Source: CAVPCZ01 sp963779225 (GTDB lineage Bacteria > Bacteroidota > Ignavibacteria > UBA10030 > UBA6906). From it: 64,000 nucleotides of DNA. Below, piece by piece: positions 42,319 to 50,890 of the stretch. The notes under the pieces were generated by a model. The model had not been told where the DNA came from, made no database searches, and was given only the letters and a program-made list of their open reading frames with translations. The stretch spans positions 2,108,001 to 2,172,000 of the forward strand of contig CAVZWW010000003.1 of NCBI GenBank assembly GCA_963779225.1, given 5' to 3'. How positions within the stretch are numbered: position 1 is the first letter of the stretch; every line of letters begins with the position of its first letter. A program made the translations under genes and the position numbers.

Positions 42319-43641
42319 GTGAGAACTCTGTTGTCACTTCTGTTTACCGCGCTTTTTGCCGCCGGAGCGGCGGCGCAGGTGAACATCACCTTCGTGGAAT
42401 ACGATTTGCCGAATGGCCTCCACGTGATTCTGCATCAGGACCGTTCGGCGCCGATCGTGGCTCAGGTTGTGGCCTACCATGTGGGTTCGAAAAACGAAAA
42501 GCCCGACCGGACCGGTTTCGCACACTTCTTCGAACACCTGATGTTCGAAGGATCGCCGAATATCCCCCGGGGCGAGTTTTCTAAGATGGTGCAGAATGCC
42601 GGCGGGAATTTGAATGCGTTCACCAGTTTTGATCAGACGGTCTACTTCATTACCGTCCCGTCAAACCAGATCGAACTGGCAATGTGGATGGAGTCGGAGC
42701 GAATGCTGCAGCTCAAAGTTGACTCGACCGGTGTGGAGACGCAGCGGGGCGTTGTGAAAGAGGAGCGCAAGCAGGGGCTGGAAAACCGTCCCTACGGCAC
42801 ATTCCAGGAAAAGACTTTTGCCAGTGCATTCAAAGTCCATCCCTACCGGTGGACCCCCATCGGCTCCGCGCAGTACATCGACCGTGCCGCCCTGGACGAA
42901 TTCCGCACCTTCTACAAGACCTTCTATGTCCCCAACAATGCCTGCCTCGCCATCGCAGGGGATATCGATATCGAGAACGTGAAGACCCTTGTCGCCAAAT
43001 ACTACGGGGAAATCCCCCGTGGGAGCGGGGAGATTTTCCGGCCGACAGAAGTCGAGCCCCCGCAGACGGCCGAGGTACGGGACACGGTGTATGACAATAT
43101 CCAGCTGCCGGCGGTGTTCATGGCCTACCATATGCCGGCCCAGGGAACGGCAGACAGCTATGCCCTGGACATGCTGACGACCCTGCTTTCCGGCGGGGAG
43201 AGCTCGCGACTCACAAAGCGACTTGTGGACAAGGATAAGCTGGCCGTCCAGGTGGCGAGCTTCCCGTTTCCCCTCGAGGACCCCGGATTGTTCCTGTTAC
43301 TTGCGGTGTCCAATGCAGGAAAAACACCTCGCGAGGTGGAAAATGTCATGCAGGAAGAGATTGAACGTGTAAGGAAAGAGCAGATGAGCGAATTGGAGTT
43401 CACGAAAATCCGCAATCAACGTGAATCGGGATTCATACAGAAGAACTCCACCGTGCAGGGAAAGGCCCTGCAGCTCGCCAACTATTATCTCTTTTTCGGC
43501 GACGCAAACCTGATCAACAAAGAAATCGACCGCTACATGAAAGTGACACGCGAAGATGTGCGACGGGTCGCACAGCAGTACCTCGAAAATACAAACCGGA
43601 CCGTATTGTACTATCTCCCCAAAGCGCAGCAGGGACAGTAA
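42319..43641 (+). CDS. M16-family zinc peptidase, catalytic subunit, exported
   Basis: 440 residues; GTG 42319 preceded by AAGGAG. Signal peptide LLSLLFTALFAAGAAAQ. Inverted zinc motif H69-F-F-E72-H73 with the third ligand in KEERKQGLEN (E148/E149), then the second M16 repeat (IQLPAVFMAYHMPA, LLSGGESSRLTKRL). It is a single-chain half, which in this family works with a second, non-catalytic subunit; that partner is encoded 18 bases downstream. Likely degrades peptides in the periplasm. Confidence 0.93.
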   Translation: MRTLLSLLFTALFAAGAAAQVNITFVEYDLPNGLHVILHQDRSAPIVAQVVAYHVGSKNEKPDRTGFAHFFEHLMFEGSPNIPRGEFSKMVQNAGGNLNAFTSFDQTVYFITVPSNQIELAMWMESERMLQLKVDSTGVETQRGVVKEERKQGLENRPYGTFQEKTFASAFKVHPYRWTPIGSAQYIDRAALDEFRTFYKTFYVPNNACLAIAGDIDIENVKTLVAKYYGEIPRGSGEIFRPTEVEPPQTAEVRDTVYDNIQLPAVFMAYHMPAQGTADSYALDMLTTLLSGGESSRLTKRLVDKDKLAVQVASFPFPLEDPGLFLLLAVSNAGKTPREVENVMQEEIERVRKEQMSELEFTKIRNQRESGFIQKNSTVQGKALQLANYYLFFGDANLINKEIDRYMKVTREDVRRVAQQYLENTNRTVLYYLPKAQQGQ

Positions 43642-43659
43642 GGACAAGGAGCCACAACC

Positions 43660-45729
43660 ATGAAACGTTTTTTGTTGATTCTGTTTGCCTGCGCCGCGGT
43701 GCTGACGACCGCCGTTCGGGCCCAGCTGGACCGTTCCAAAATACCGACTCCCGGATCGGCTCCCGCCGTCTCCTTCCCGGATTACGACCTGCTGACCACG
43801 TCGAACGGGATACGTCTCATCGTGGTACGCAACACGGAACTGCCGACCATCACGATCCGTCTGGTGATCGACCGTGAACCGGTGCTGGAAAAGGAATATG
43901 CAGGAGTTGTGGATATCGCCGGACAGCTGATGAGGAGCGGCACGGCGAAGCGGACAAAAGACCAGCTGGACGAAGAGATCGATATGCTCGGCGCCAGTAT
44001 CGGTGCCGGCGGCACGGCCGTTTTTGCCAACGGCCTCTCTCGCCACACCGAGAAACTCTTCGAACTGATGTCGGATATCACGCTCAATCCGTCGTTTCCC
44101 AAAGACGAGCTCGAGAAGCTGGTGATGCAGACCACCTCCGGATTGAAATACCGGAAATCCGATCCCGAACAAATCGTGGAAGTCGTCCGCCAGAAGGTCC
44201 TCTACGGGTCCGAGCATCCTTACGGCGAGGTCGTGACGGAAGAAACCGTCGGACGCATCACACGCGAGAAATGCGTGGAGATGTACAGGACATTCTTCAA
44301 GCCGAACGCGGCCATCATGGCCGTGGTGGGGGATGTTGAGAAGGCGACGATTCTGGCACTCGTAGAAAAATATTTCGGCGGCTGGAAAAAAGGAGAGATC
44401 CCGAAGCCGGTGTATGCCGATCCAAAAGGGTTCGAGAAAGTTCAGGTGGCGCTCGTCGATCGTCCGAGTTCCGTGCAGTCCGTCATGCGTGTGGCGCAGA
44501 CCGTAGAACTTCCCCGAACTTCGCCGGATGTCATGGCGGTCACCGTCATGAACAAGGTGCTGGGCGGCGGAGCGTTTCGTCTCTTTACGAATCTGCGTGA
44601 AAAACACTCATACACTTACGGCGCATATAGCTCCATGGGCCCCGACGAGTTGATCGGTTCATTCACGGCGTCCACCTCCGTCCGCAACAGCGTCACCGAC
44701 AGCGCACTGAAGGAAATCTTCTCTGAAATCCGGCGCATGCGCGATGAAGCGGTGGAATCGATCGAATTGGACCGGGCAAAGAATTCCATGAGCGGTTCCT
44801 TCGTGGCAAGCCTCGAAGTCGCCAATACCGTTGCGGACTATGCGCTGGCGATCGAACGCTACAGCCTTCCCAAGGATTACTACAAGACGTATCTCAAGCG
44901 CCTTGCGGCAGTCGACGCGAAAGAGGTGAAACGGGTGGCCACGCAGTACCTCCAGCCCGACAAGATGCTGGTTGCGGTGGTGGGTTCTTCAAAAGATGTC
45001 AAAGAGAAGCTTGCTGCGTTCGGCCCGGTCACGATGTATGACGAGGAAGGAAAAGCTGTGGTCGCAAAGCCGGCCGCGACGGTGAAGGTCTCCGTGGACC
45101 AGATCTTTGCCGGTTTCCTCAAGAAAACCGGAGGGAAGGCGAAGTACAGCGGCCTGAAGGACAAAACACTCGAACTGAGCGGGAAAATGCAGGGAATGGA
45201 GATGAAGATGAAGACCATCCAGAAAGCCCCCGCCAAGGTATACCAGGAGGTGTCCATGATGGGCATGGTCCAGCGCAGCGGGTATGACGGGACCAGGGGG
45301 TGGATGGCATCTCCGCAGGGCATCAGCGACCTTGACGGCGGACAGCTGGAATCCATGAAGGCGGAAGCGCCGATCGAGTTCTATTCAGCGTACAAGGGCC
45401 TCGGATACAAGGCTGAAGTCACCGGCGTGAAGGAGATCAGGGGGAAGGAATTCATTGAGGTCACCTTCACCTCTCAGAATGGGCCGCAGATGCGCCACTA
45501 CTTCGACACCAAGGATTTCCTCAAATGCCGCGAAGTGACTGTCAGCACCACGCCGCGCGGGCCGGTGGAAGAAACCACGGATCTGCTTGATTACAAGGAC
45601 TTTCAGGGGTATCTCGTTCCCACCCGGTATGAAAAGAGTGTCATGGGACAGTCGATTACCTTCACGCTTGACAAGTGCGTATTCAACACCGGGGTCGACG
45701 ATAAGACGTTCGAGAAACCTGCAAAATAG
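43660..45729 (+). CDS. M16-like non-catalytic partner with LolA-like C-terminal domain
   Basis: 689 residues with a signal peptide (LLILFACAAVLTTAVRA). Two M16 repeats follow, but where HxxEH should be the sequence reads YAGVVDIAGQLMRSGT, so the zinc site is absent; the R/Y substrate-binding motif is kept (AFRLFTNLREKHSYTYGAY). After residue 470 there is an extra domain of about 210 residues (LKDKTLELSGKMQGMEMKMK, GYDGTRGWMASPQG, DFQGYLVPTRYEKSVMG) that resembles the LolA/LppX or DUF4292 half-barrel, which binds lipids in relatives. Probably forms a heterodimer with the upstream peptidase. Confidence 0.88.
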   Translation: MKRFLLILFACAAVLTTAVRAQLDRSKIPTPGSAPAVSFPDYDLLTTSNGIRLIVVRNTELPTITIRLVIDREPVLEKEYAGVVDIAGQLMRSGTAKRTKDQLDEEIDMLGASIGAGGTAVFANGLSRHTEKLFELMSDITLNPSFPKDELEKLVMQTTSGLKYRKSDPEQIVEVVRQKVLYGSEHPYGEVVTEETVGRITREKCVEMYRTFFKPNAAIMAVVGDVEKATILALVEKYFGGWKKGEIPKPVYADPKGFEKVQVALVDRPSSVQSVMRVAQTVELPRTSPDVMAVTVMNKVLGGGAFRLFTNLREKHSYTYGAYSSMGPDELIGSFTASTSVRNSVTDSALKEIFSEIRRMRDEAVESIELDRAKNSMSGSFVASLEVANTVADYALAIERYSLPKDYYKTYLKRLAAVDAKEVKRVATQYLQPDKMLVAVVGSSKDVKEKLAAFGPVTMYDEEGKAVVAKPAATVKVSVDQIFAGFLKKTGGKAKYSGLKDKTLELSGKMQGMEMKMKTIQKAPAKVYQEVSMMGMVQRSGYDGTRGWMASPQGISDLDGGQLESMKAEAPIEFYSAYKGLGYKAEVTGVKEIRGKEFIEVTFTSQNGPQMRHYFDTKDFLKCREVTVSTTPRGPVEETTDLLDYKDFQGYLVPTRYEKSVMGQSITFTLDKCVFNTGVDDKTFEKPAK

Positions 45730-46021
45730 TGGTTCGTATTGGGTGAAGAGCGATCCGCGAGGGGGGAGGCTATGCCGCTTCCCCCTTCTCTTCCATCCGT
45801 GATGTTCGTGCGCCAGCCCTGGCCGTTACGCCTCATTCCCCGGCCCTTCTCCCGCGCTTCCCGGCCATCGGATATTCATCCCGCAATTGGATCGGCGACG
45901 CACCGGCCCCTCTCCCGGGCCGTCCACTGGCCCCTTACGCCGGCTGTCCAACCGGCCTTCCCGCCGGTCGAGACCCCCGGCCTGCCCCGGCGAGCTGCCC
46001 ACCGGGAGTGCCTGCCGGGTG
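45730..46021. other. GC-rich convergent intergenic region with degenerate repeats
   Basis: A 292-base gap between convergent gene ends. It contains recurring CCGGCC elements; CGGCCCTTCTCCCG at 45841 recurs as CGGCCCCTCTCCCG at 45904. Open frames here are Pro/Arg-rich without ribosome sites and I do not count them as genes. A GGGTGTCACCCGGG-type palindrome near 46018 may help terminate transcription. Confidence 0.45.
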
Positions 46022-46837
46022 TCACCCGGGCTGCGTAGCGGCCTGTCTTGCCTTATCCCCCTTGTTTCCTTGACTCTTCAATACGATCCAATAGTAAAGC
46101 CGGCGGGGCAGCAGATGCGGTAGAAACGCCGCTACCTTGTATCGAAATCCCGGTATGGAAACGATCTTCCCCCTCTGCAGGTCGCGCAGAGATGTGTCCA
46201 CGACTTCTTCCGCGCTCATGAATCGTTTGAAGAAATCTCCCGACGTATCATAACCGAGTCGCGAATGAAAATCAGATCGGGTGAACCCCGGGCAGAGGGC
46301 CTGAAGGCGGATGCCACGTCCGCCAACCTCGAGGTGCAGGGATTCGGTGAAACTGGTGAGATACGCCTTCGTGGCACAGTAGGTGACGCTCCCGGGGCCG
46401 TTGAGAAATCCGGCGACGGAGGAGACATTAATAATTGAGCCGGCTCCGCGGGCAAGCATGCCGCTTAACGCGGCGTGGGTGAGCCGCACCGTGGCAATCA
46501 CGTGGGTGTGAATCAACGCCTCCTGTCCGTCTATCTCCTCTTCAGAAAAATGCCGGATGGTGGCATAGCCGGCGTTGTTCACCAGCACGGAGAGGTCGGG
46601 AATCCGTTTGATGCGGTCTTCAAATGCCCGGAGCTCGTCCGGGTGCGACAACTCGGCCAGCAGATACTCCGCGACGATGCCCGTCTGTTGACGCAGGCTC
46701 TCGCAAAGAGCAATCAGGTGTTTCTCTCGCCTGCCGTGCAGGAGTAGAGAGTATCCGTCAGCGGCCAGCCGGCGTGCAAATGCCTCGCCGATGCCTGAGG
46801 AGGCGCCTGTGATGCAGGCGGTGCCCGGTGATGTCAT
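46022..46837 (-). CDS. Short-chain dehydrogenase/reductase (SDR)
   Basis: 271 residues, classical SDR: cofactor loop TGASSGIG near the N-terminus with HGRREKHL after the second strand (Arg suggests NADPH), NNAG, catalytic Ser in INVSSVAGF and YxxxK as YCATK. The C-terminus has a hydrophobic basic stretch (FLPHLLPRRLYYWIVLKSQ), as in YqjQ/DltE-like SDRs that sit on membranes. Substrate unknown. It lies 9 bases after the M1 peptidase gene on the same strand. Confidence 0.9.
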   Translation of the reverse strand: MTSPGTACITGASSGIGEAFARRLAADGYSLLLHGRREKHLIALCESLRQQTGIVAEYLLAELSHPDELRAFEDRIKRIPDLSVLVNNAGYATIRHFSEEEIDGQEALIHTHVIATVRLTHAALSGMLARGAGSIINVSSVAGFLNGPGSVTYCATKAYLTSFTESLHLEVGGRGIRLQALCPGFTRSDFHSRLGYDTSGDFFKRFMSAEEVVDTSLRDLQRGKIVSIPGFRYKVAAFLPHLLPRRLYYWIVLKSQGNKGDKARQAATQPG

Positions 46838-46846
46838 ATGCTTTGC

Positions 46847-48811
46847 TCACTTTAGGAAGACAAGGGGTCTGGTCACGATCGAAGATCCTGCGGAGAGACG
46901 GGCAAAGTAGAGGCCGCTCGCCAGGGGGAGGCCCCGGTCATCGGTCCCGAACCATTGTACGGTGTGGGATCCCGGTTCACGCACTTCCTGCATCAGGGTG
47001 GCGACGGTCTGGCCGATTGTGTTACAGATCGTGAGCGTCGTTGCGGAGCGCCGTGCCAGGTGGAAGATGATGGTGGTGCCCGCATTGAACGGGTTCGGGT
47101 AGTTTGGTTCAAGCCGGGCAACCGAAGGCAAATCCGGGTTTGGATCGATCACCTCCCGGAGTATCCATTGGTCGGGATCCAGGTCCAGACGTTCGGGACG
47201 GAATGCCGTGGTGAAGGTGAATTCCTGGTCGTTTGTCTCGTGAAAGAGTACGAGAGTGGTATCGCGCGACTCGTCGGAGAGACGGATGTCGACCGGCATG
47301 GTGAAGAAGGCCGGGTTCGATGTGCGTGTTTCCTGGTGGATGGTGAGGCTGATGCGGAACCGCTCTTCCTCAGGTTCGGCTGTCCAGCGGGCTTCGTAGC
47401 GGGGGTACTTTTCTCCGTAGACCCACTGGGAGAAGAACCAGGCCAGGGAACGTCCGGCGGCGGCTTCACAGGCGGACTGAAAGTCTGCTGTTGACGCCGT
47501 TCCGTATTGCAGGCGTGCGTCCGCCGCGTAATTGTGCAGCGCCCGGAAGAAGACCTCGTCGCCCAGCACGTGACGGAGCATGTGCAACAGGGAAGCACCT
47601 TTAGCATAGACCCGGTTTGGAGCGAACAGGTTAGCCACGCTGGAGGTATCCTGCACAAAGAGCGTTCCGGACGCGGTGAGGGCGCTGGTCATCCGGGCCC
47701 GGATCAACCGGTGATACTCGTCCGGTCCGTACTGTACCTCGCGGTACAGGGATTCGCTGTACGTCGCGAACCCTTCGTTCAGCCAGAGATCCTGCCATGT
47801 GGCGCAGGTGATCATGTCCCCGAACCACTGGTGAGCGAGTTCATGCGCAATGACATCTTCTTCAAACGTGGTTGTGGAGGTCATGGTCTGGTGCTCCATG
47901 GCTCCACCTCTTCCGAATTCAGAATGGCCGTACTTCTCTTTGAGAAAGGGGTAGGGTCCGAATAGCCCTTCGAATACCCGGAGCATGTCCACCGTGAGCG
48001 CCAGCTTCGGCTGCGCCGAAGCGAGATGCTGGGGCAAAACGTAGTTCAGAATCTCCAGTGAGTCGGTCGGGGAATACCGGTACCAGTGGGAAAACACGGC
48101 AAAATCGGCAATGGCAACAGAGATCAGATAGGTGGCAATCGGGTAGTGTTCGGCCCATTCATAGGTCAGGGTGCCATTTGGATTCTGCCGGATCGTGCGG
48201 AGCAGTCCGTTGCTCCCGACTTTGAGCGGTGCAGGGACGGTGATCCGGATGTCGGCGGAGTCGGCTTTGTCAAGCGGATGGTCTTTGCAGGGCCACCAAT
48301 CACGTGCGCCGTACGGCTGGCTCAATGACCATACCCACGGGCCGTCCGTGTGAGCTCCGAAAAGGAAACTACCGAAACCGGTGGGATCCGGCGTCCCATG
48401 GTAATACACTTCGGCTTCGACTATTTCGCCCTCGTTATAGGTGCGCGAAAGCTGGGCGGTGAAACTGGAGGGAAACCGCGTGACCGGAAGGCGGGTACCG
48501 CCGGAACGTACCGAATCCACAACCATCCGCCCGGCGAGATCGAGGCTCATGGTGTTGATGCCCCCGGTCACGGCTCTGGCGCGGACCAGGACGCTCCCGG
48601 CGAGGGAAGCGGAAAAGACGGAAACGCGGATGTCAAGCCCGTAGTACAACACATCAAGTGTGCTGCTTCCCGCCGAAGCCGCCGGGGTGGTGGTTGCGAG
48701 GAAGCGTGACTTTGACGAGCACCCGGTTTCGTCTTCCGCGTCTGCCGCGACGGAGAGCGGCGCCGTCAGAAGGAGAAGGAGGCACAGCGTCGGAATGGGG
48801 TTCAGTTTCAT
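46847..48811 (-). CDS. T9SS-secreted M1-family aminopeptidase
   Basis: 654 residues; ATG 48811 gives a signal peptide at once (LCLLLLLTAPLSVAA). M1 features: GAMEHQTMTS (exopeptidase loop, with His where GAMEN is usual), zinc motif HELAHQWFGD and the third ligand in LWLNEGFATY. The C-terminal 80 residues are a T9SS sorting domain (NYPNPFNAGTTI, NTIGQTVATL, ASGLYFARL). Removes N-terminal residues from peptides outside the outer membrane, feeding peptide uptake systems such as the POT transporter encoded nearby. Confidence 0.93.
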   Translation of the reverse strand: MKLNPIPTLCLLLLLTAPLSVAADAEDETGCSSKSRFLATTTPAASAGSSTLDVLYYGLDIRVSVFSASLAGSVLVRARAVTGGINTMSLDLAGRMVVDSVRSGGTRLPVTRFPSSFTAQLSRTYNEGEIVEAEVYYHGTPDPTGFGSFLFGAHTDGPWVWSLSQPYGARDWWPCKDHPLDKADSADIRITVPAPLKVGSNGLLRTIRQNPNGTLTYEWAEHYPIATYLISVAIADFAVFSHWYRYSPTDSLEILNYVLPQHLASAQPKLALTVDMLRVFEGLFGPYPFLKEKYGHSEFGRGGAMEHQTMTSTTTFEEDVIAHELAHQWFGDMITCATWQDLWLNEGFATYSESLYREVQYGPDEYHRLIRARMTSALTASGTLFVQDTSSVANLFAPNRVYAKGASLLHMLRHVLGDEVFFRALHNYAADARLQYGTASTADFQSACEAAAGRSLAWFFSQWVYGEKYPRYEARWTAEPEEERFRISLTIHQETRTSNPAFFTMPVDIRLSDESRDTTLVLFHETNDQEFTFTTAFRPERLDLDPDQWILREVIDPNPDLPSVARLEPNYPNPFNAGTTIIFHLARRSATTLTICNTIGQTVATLMQEVREPGSHTVQWFGTDDRGLPLASGLYFARLSAGSSIVTRPLVFLK

Positions 48812-48862
48812 TGGAGGTTCCGGAAACAAGATAGTGACACGCCCCCGAATCTGCAAATTTCA

Positions 48863-48891
48863 TTGACTTTGAATTCATGAGTTGGTAGTTT
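48863..48891 (+). promoter_or_regulatory. Ferritin promoter
   Basis: TTGACT (48863-48868), 17-bp spacer, TAGTTT (48886-48891). It lies in the short AT-rich divergent gap between the M1 peptidase gene and the ferritin gene; the leader would be about 30 bases. Confidence 0.6.
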
Positions 48892-48926
48892 ATGTGCGAC
48901 ATCACAAAAGAAAGGTACGACAAACC

Positions 48927-49418
48927 ATGCTGAGCAAGCCCATTCAGGATGCGCTCAACGAGCAAATCAAGCACGAGATCAATTCGGCCTACGTCTATCT
49001 CGCCATGTCGGCATACTGCGAATCCATCAATATGCCCGGCTGCGCCCGCTGGCTGAAGATTCAGTGGCAGGAAGAGCTCGAGCACTCAATGAAGCTGTTC
49101 GACTACGTGTACGCTCGCGGGGGGCGCGTCACCCTCCAGGCCATCGATCGGCCTCAGGCGGACTATGCGTCCATCAAAGACGTGTTCACGCAGGTCCTCG
49201 CGCACGAACAGAAAGTCACGGCACTGATCAACGCACTGTTCGGTGTGGCCCTTAAAGAAAATGACTACGCCACACAGATCGAGGTGCAGTGGTTTATCAA
49301 AGAACAGGTCGAAGAAGAGAAACACGCGACGGAAATCCTCGATACACTCAAGATCGCCGGGGAGTCCGGTCCGTCACTCCTCATGCTCGACCGCCATCTC
49401 GGCAGCAGGGGCAAGTAA
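48927..49418 (+). CDS. ftnA: Bacterial ferritin (FtnA type)
   Basis: 163 residues, four-helix ferritin. Ferroxidase-site residues are visible: Glu in HEINSAYVYL, the EELEH pair in QWQEELEHSMK, and Glu/Gln in FIKEQVEEEKHATEIL. Stores iron as a mineral in a 24-mer in the cytoplasm. ATG 48927 with GAAAGG upstream. It is followed three bases later by the permease gene, but its own promoter suggests independent control. Confidence 0.95.
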   Translation: MLSKPIQDALNEQIKHEINSAYVYLAMSAYCESINMPGCARWLKIQWQEELEHSMKLFDYVYARGGRVTLQAIDRPQADYASIKDVFTQVLAHEQKVTALINALFGVALKENDYATQIEVQWFIKEQVEEEKHATEILDTLKIAGESGPSLLMLDRHLGSRGK

Positions 49419-49421
49419 GGA

Positions 49422-50864
49422 TTGAGTAACGACCGACCGCACCTGTCCCGCGTTCTGGGACCGTACGATCTTTCGTTCTTCCTGGTTGCAGCTCTGGTCA
49501 ACCTGAACAGCGTCCCCGTGATCGCCGCGATTGGTCCGGGTGCTCTTCTCTTCTGGCTGCTGGGCTTTGTGTTCTTTTTCCTTCCTCAAGGGGTAGCGGT
49601 TCTGGAGCTCTCCAGCCGCTACCCTCAGGAGGGGGGTATCTACAATTGGGTCAAGACCGCGTTCGGTGATTTCCACGGGTTTGTCTCCGGTTGGTGTTAC
49701 TGGACGAATAACATCTTCTATATTCCCACACTGCTCTTCTATATCGTCGGGTTTGCCGCATACGTCGGCGGCCCTGCCACTGCCGGCCTTGCAACAAACC
49801 CGCTGTCCATGTCCCTGATCTCTCTCACTCTCCTGTGGGTCATAACGGGCATCAACGTACTTGGGCTGGGTGTCGGGAAGTGGGTGCAGAGCGTCGGGGC
49901 CGTTGGCACCCTTCTGACCACGGTGGTGATTCTGGCGGTCGGCCTGGTCACGCTCTCAACGCAGGGCGCGGCGAATACCATCAGCGTGCCCACGGTGTTC
50001 TCGGGCTTCGGCGACTGGCGGACGGTAGCACTGCTCAGCGTGGTGTGTCTGAACTATGTGGGTCTCGAGCTGGGTTCGGTTCTGGGAGATGAGATCAAAG
50101 AGCCCCGGAAAAGCATCCCGCGCGCGGTGGTGATCGCCGGTGTGACGACCGTGACCCTCTATCTCATGGCCACGTTTGCTCTCCAGCTTACCATCCCCTC
50201 GCAGGAGATCGGCGTCATTGACGGTATTCTGCAGGGCGTGCAGCGTGCCGCAACGTCCATTCAGCTTCCCTGGATTGTGATTCCCGTGGCACTGCTGATG
50301 AGCCTGAACGCTGCGGGGAACACCTCGGCGTGGCTGGCCGGTTCGTCGCGCATTCCATTCGTCATCGGGATCGACCGGTACTTGCCGGCGGCGCTGGGCC
50401 GGACGCACCCGCGCTATCATACACCGCATGTTGCCCTGATCGTACAGGGTTTTGCCTCGAGCCTCTTCATCGTGATCAGCGCAATCGGATCCTCGGTGCA
50501 CGATATGTACATGATCCTCCTGCAGACAACGGTGATCCTGCAGCTGATTCCGTATCTCTACATGTTCGCCGCATTGATCCGGCTCAGATTGCGTATCAAC
50601 CCGGCAGATGCGGCCCAAAGGTTTTTCCGGAGTTCCTGGAACATCTATGTCGCCGGTGTTCTCGGGTTCCTTGTTACCGCCGGAGCTCTCTTCGTTGCCT
50701 TTATCCCGTCCGCTTCGGTTTCCGATGTCTGGAACTTCGAACTGAAAACCAGTCTGGGTGCCCTGAGTTTTCTGATTCCCGCGTTGGTTCTCTACCGGGT
50801 GAAGACCCGGAAAGACCGATCCGGCGTTCCTGTCCCTCAGGAAATCGAAGTCGTCCCGGATTGA
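49422..50864 (+). CDS. APC-family amino acid permease
   Basis: 480 residues, about 12 helices, TTG start. APC signature segments: LGPYDLSFFLVAALVN, SSRYPQEGGIYNWVKTAFGDFHGFVSGW, NYVGLELGSVLGDEIKEPRKSIPRAV and SSRIPFVIGIDRYLPAALGRTHPRYHTP. Inner-membrane transporter for amino acids or a peptide-like compound. It heads a tight run with a POT peptide transporter, a Gfo/Idh oxidoreductase and an M19 dipeptidase, so amino acids released from peptides are a reasonable substrate. Confidence 0.88.
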   Translation: MSNDRPHLSRVLGPYDLSFFLVAALVNLNSVPVIAAIGPGALLFWLLGFVFFFLPQGVAVLELSSRYPQEGGIYNWVKTAFGDFHGFVSGWCYWTNNIFYIPTLLFYIVGFAAYVGGPATAGLATNPLSMSLISLTLLWVITGINVLGLGVGKWVQSVGAVGTLLTTVVILAVGLVTLSTQGAANTISVPTVFSGFGDWRTVALLSVVCLNYVGLELGSVLGDEIKEPRKSIPRAVVIAGVTTVTLYLMATFALQLTIPSQEIGVIDGILQGVQRAATSIQLPWIVIPVALLMSLNAAGNTSAWLAGSSRIPFVIGIDRYLPAALGRTHPRYHTPHVALIVQGFASSLFIVISAIGSSVHDMYMILLQTTVILQLIPYLYMFAALIRLRLRINPADAAQRFFRSSWNIYVAGVLGFLVTAGALFVAFIPSASVSDVWNFELKTSLGALSFLIPALVLYRVKTRKDRSGVPVPQEIEVVPD

Positions 50865-50890
50865 AACCGCCGTCCACTCCCAGAGGGGTT

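Noticed and set aside
43297..44607. 436-codon open frame antisense to the M16 genes
   Set aside because: High-GC shadow frame: His/Arg-rich composition, no domain, no ribosome site; the plus-strand M16 genes explain the region fully.
45739..46038. 99-codon plus-strand frame after the M16 pair
   Set aside because: Pro/Arg-rich composition typical of GC-rich non-coding DNA; it lies across degenerate repeats and overlaps the end of the convergent SDR gene.
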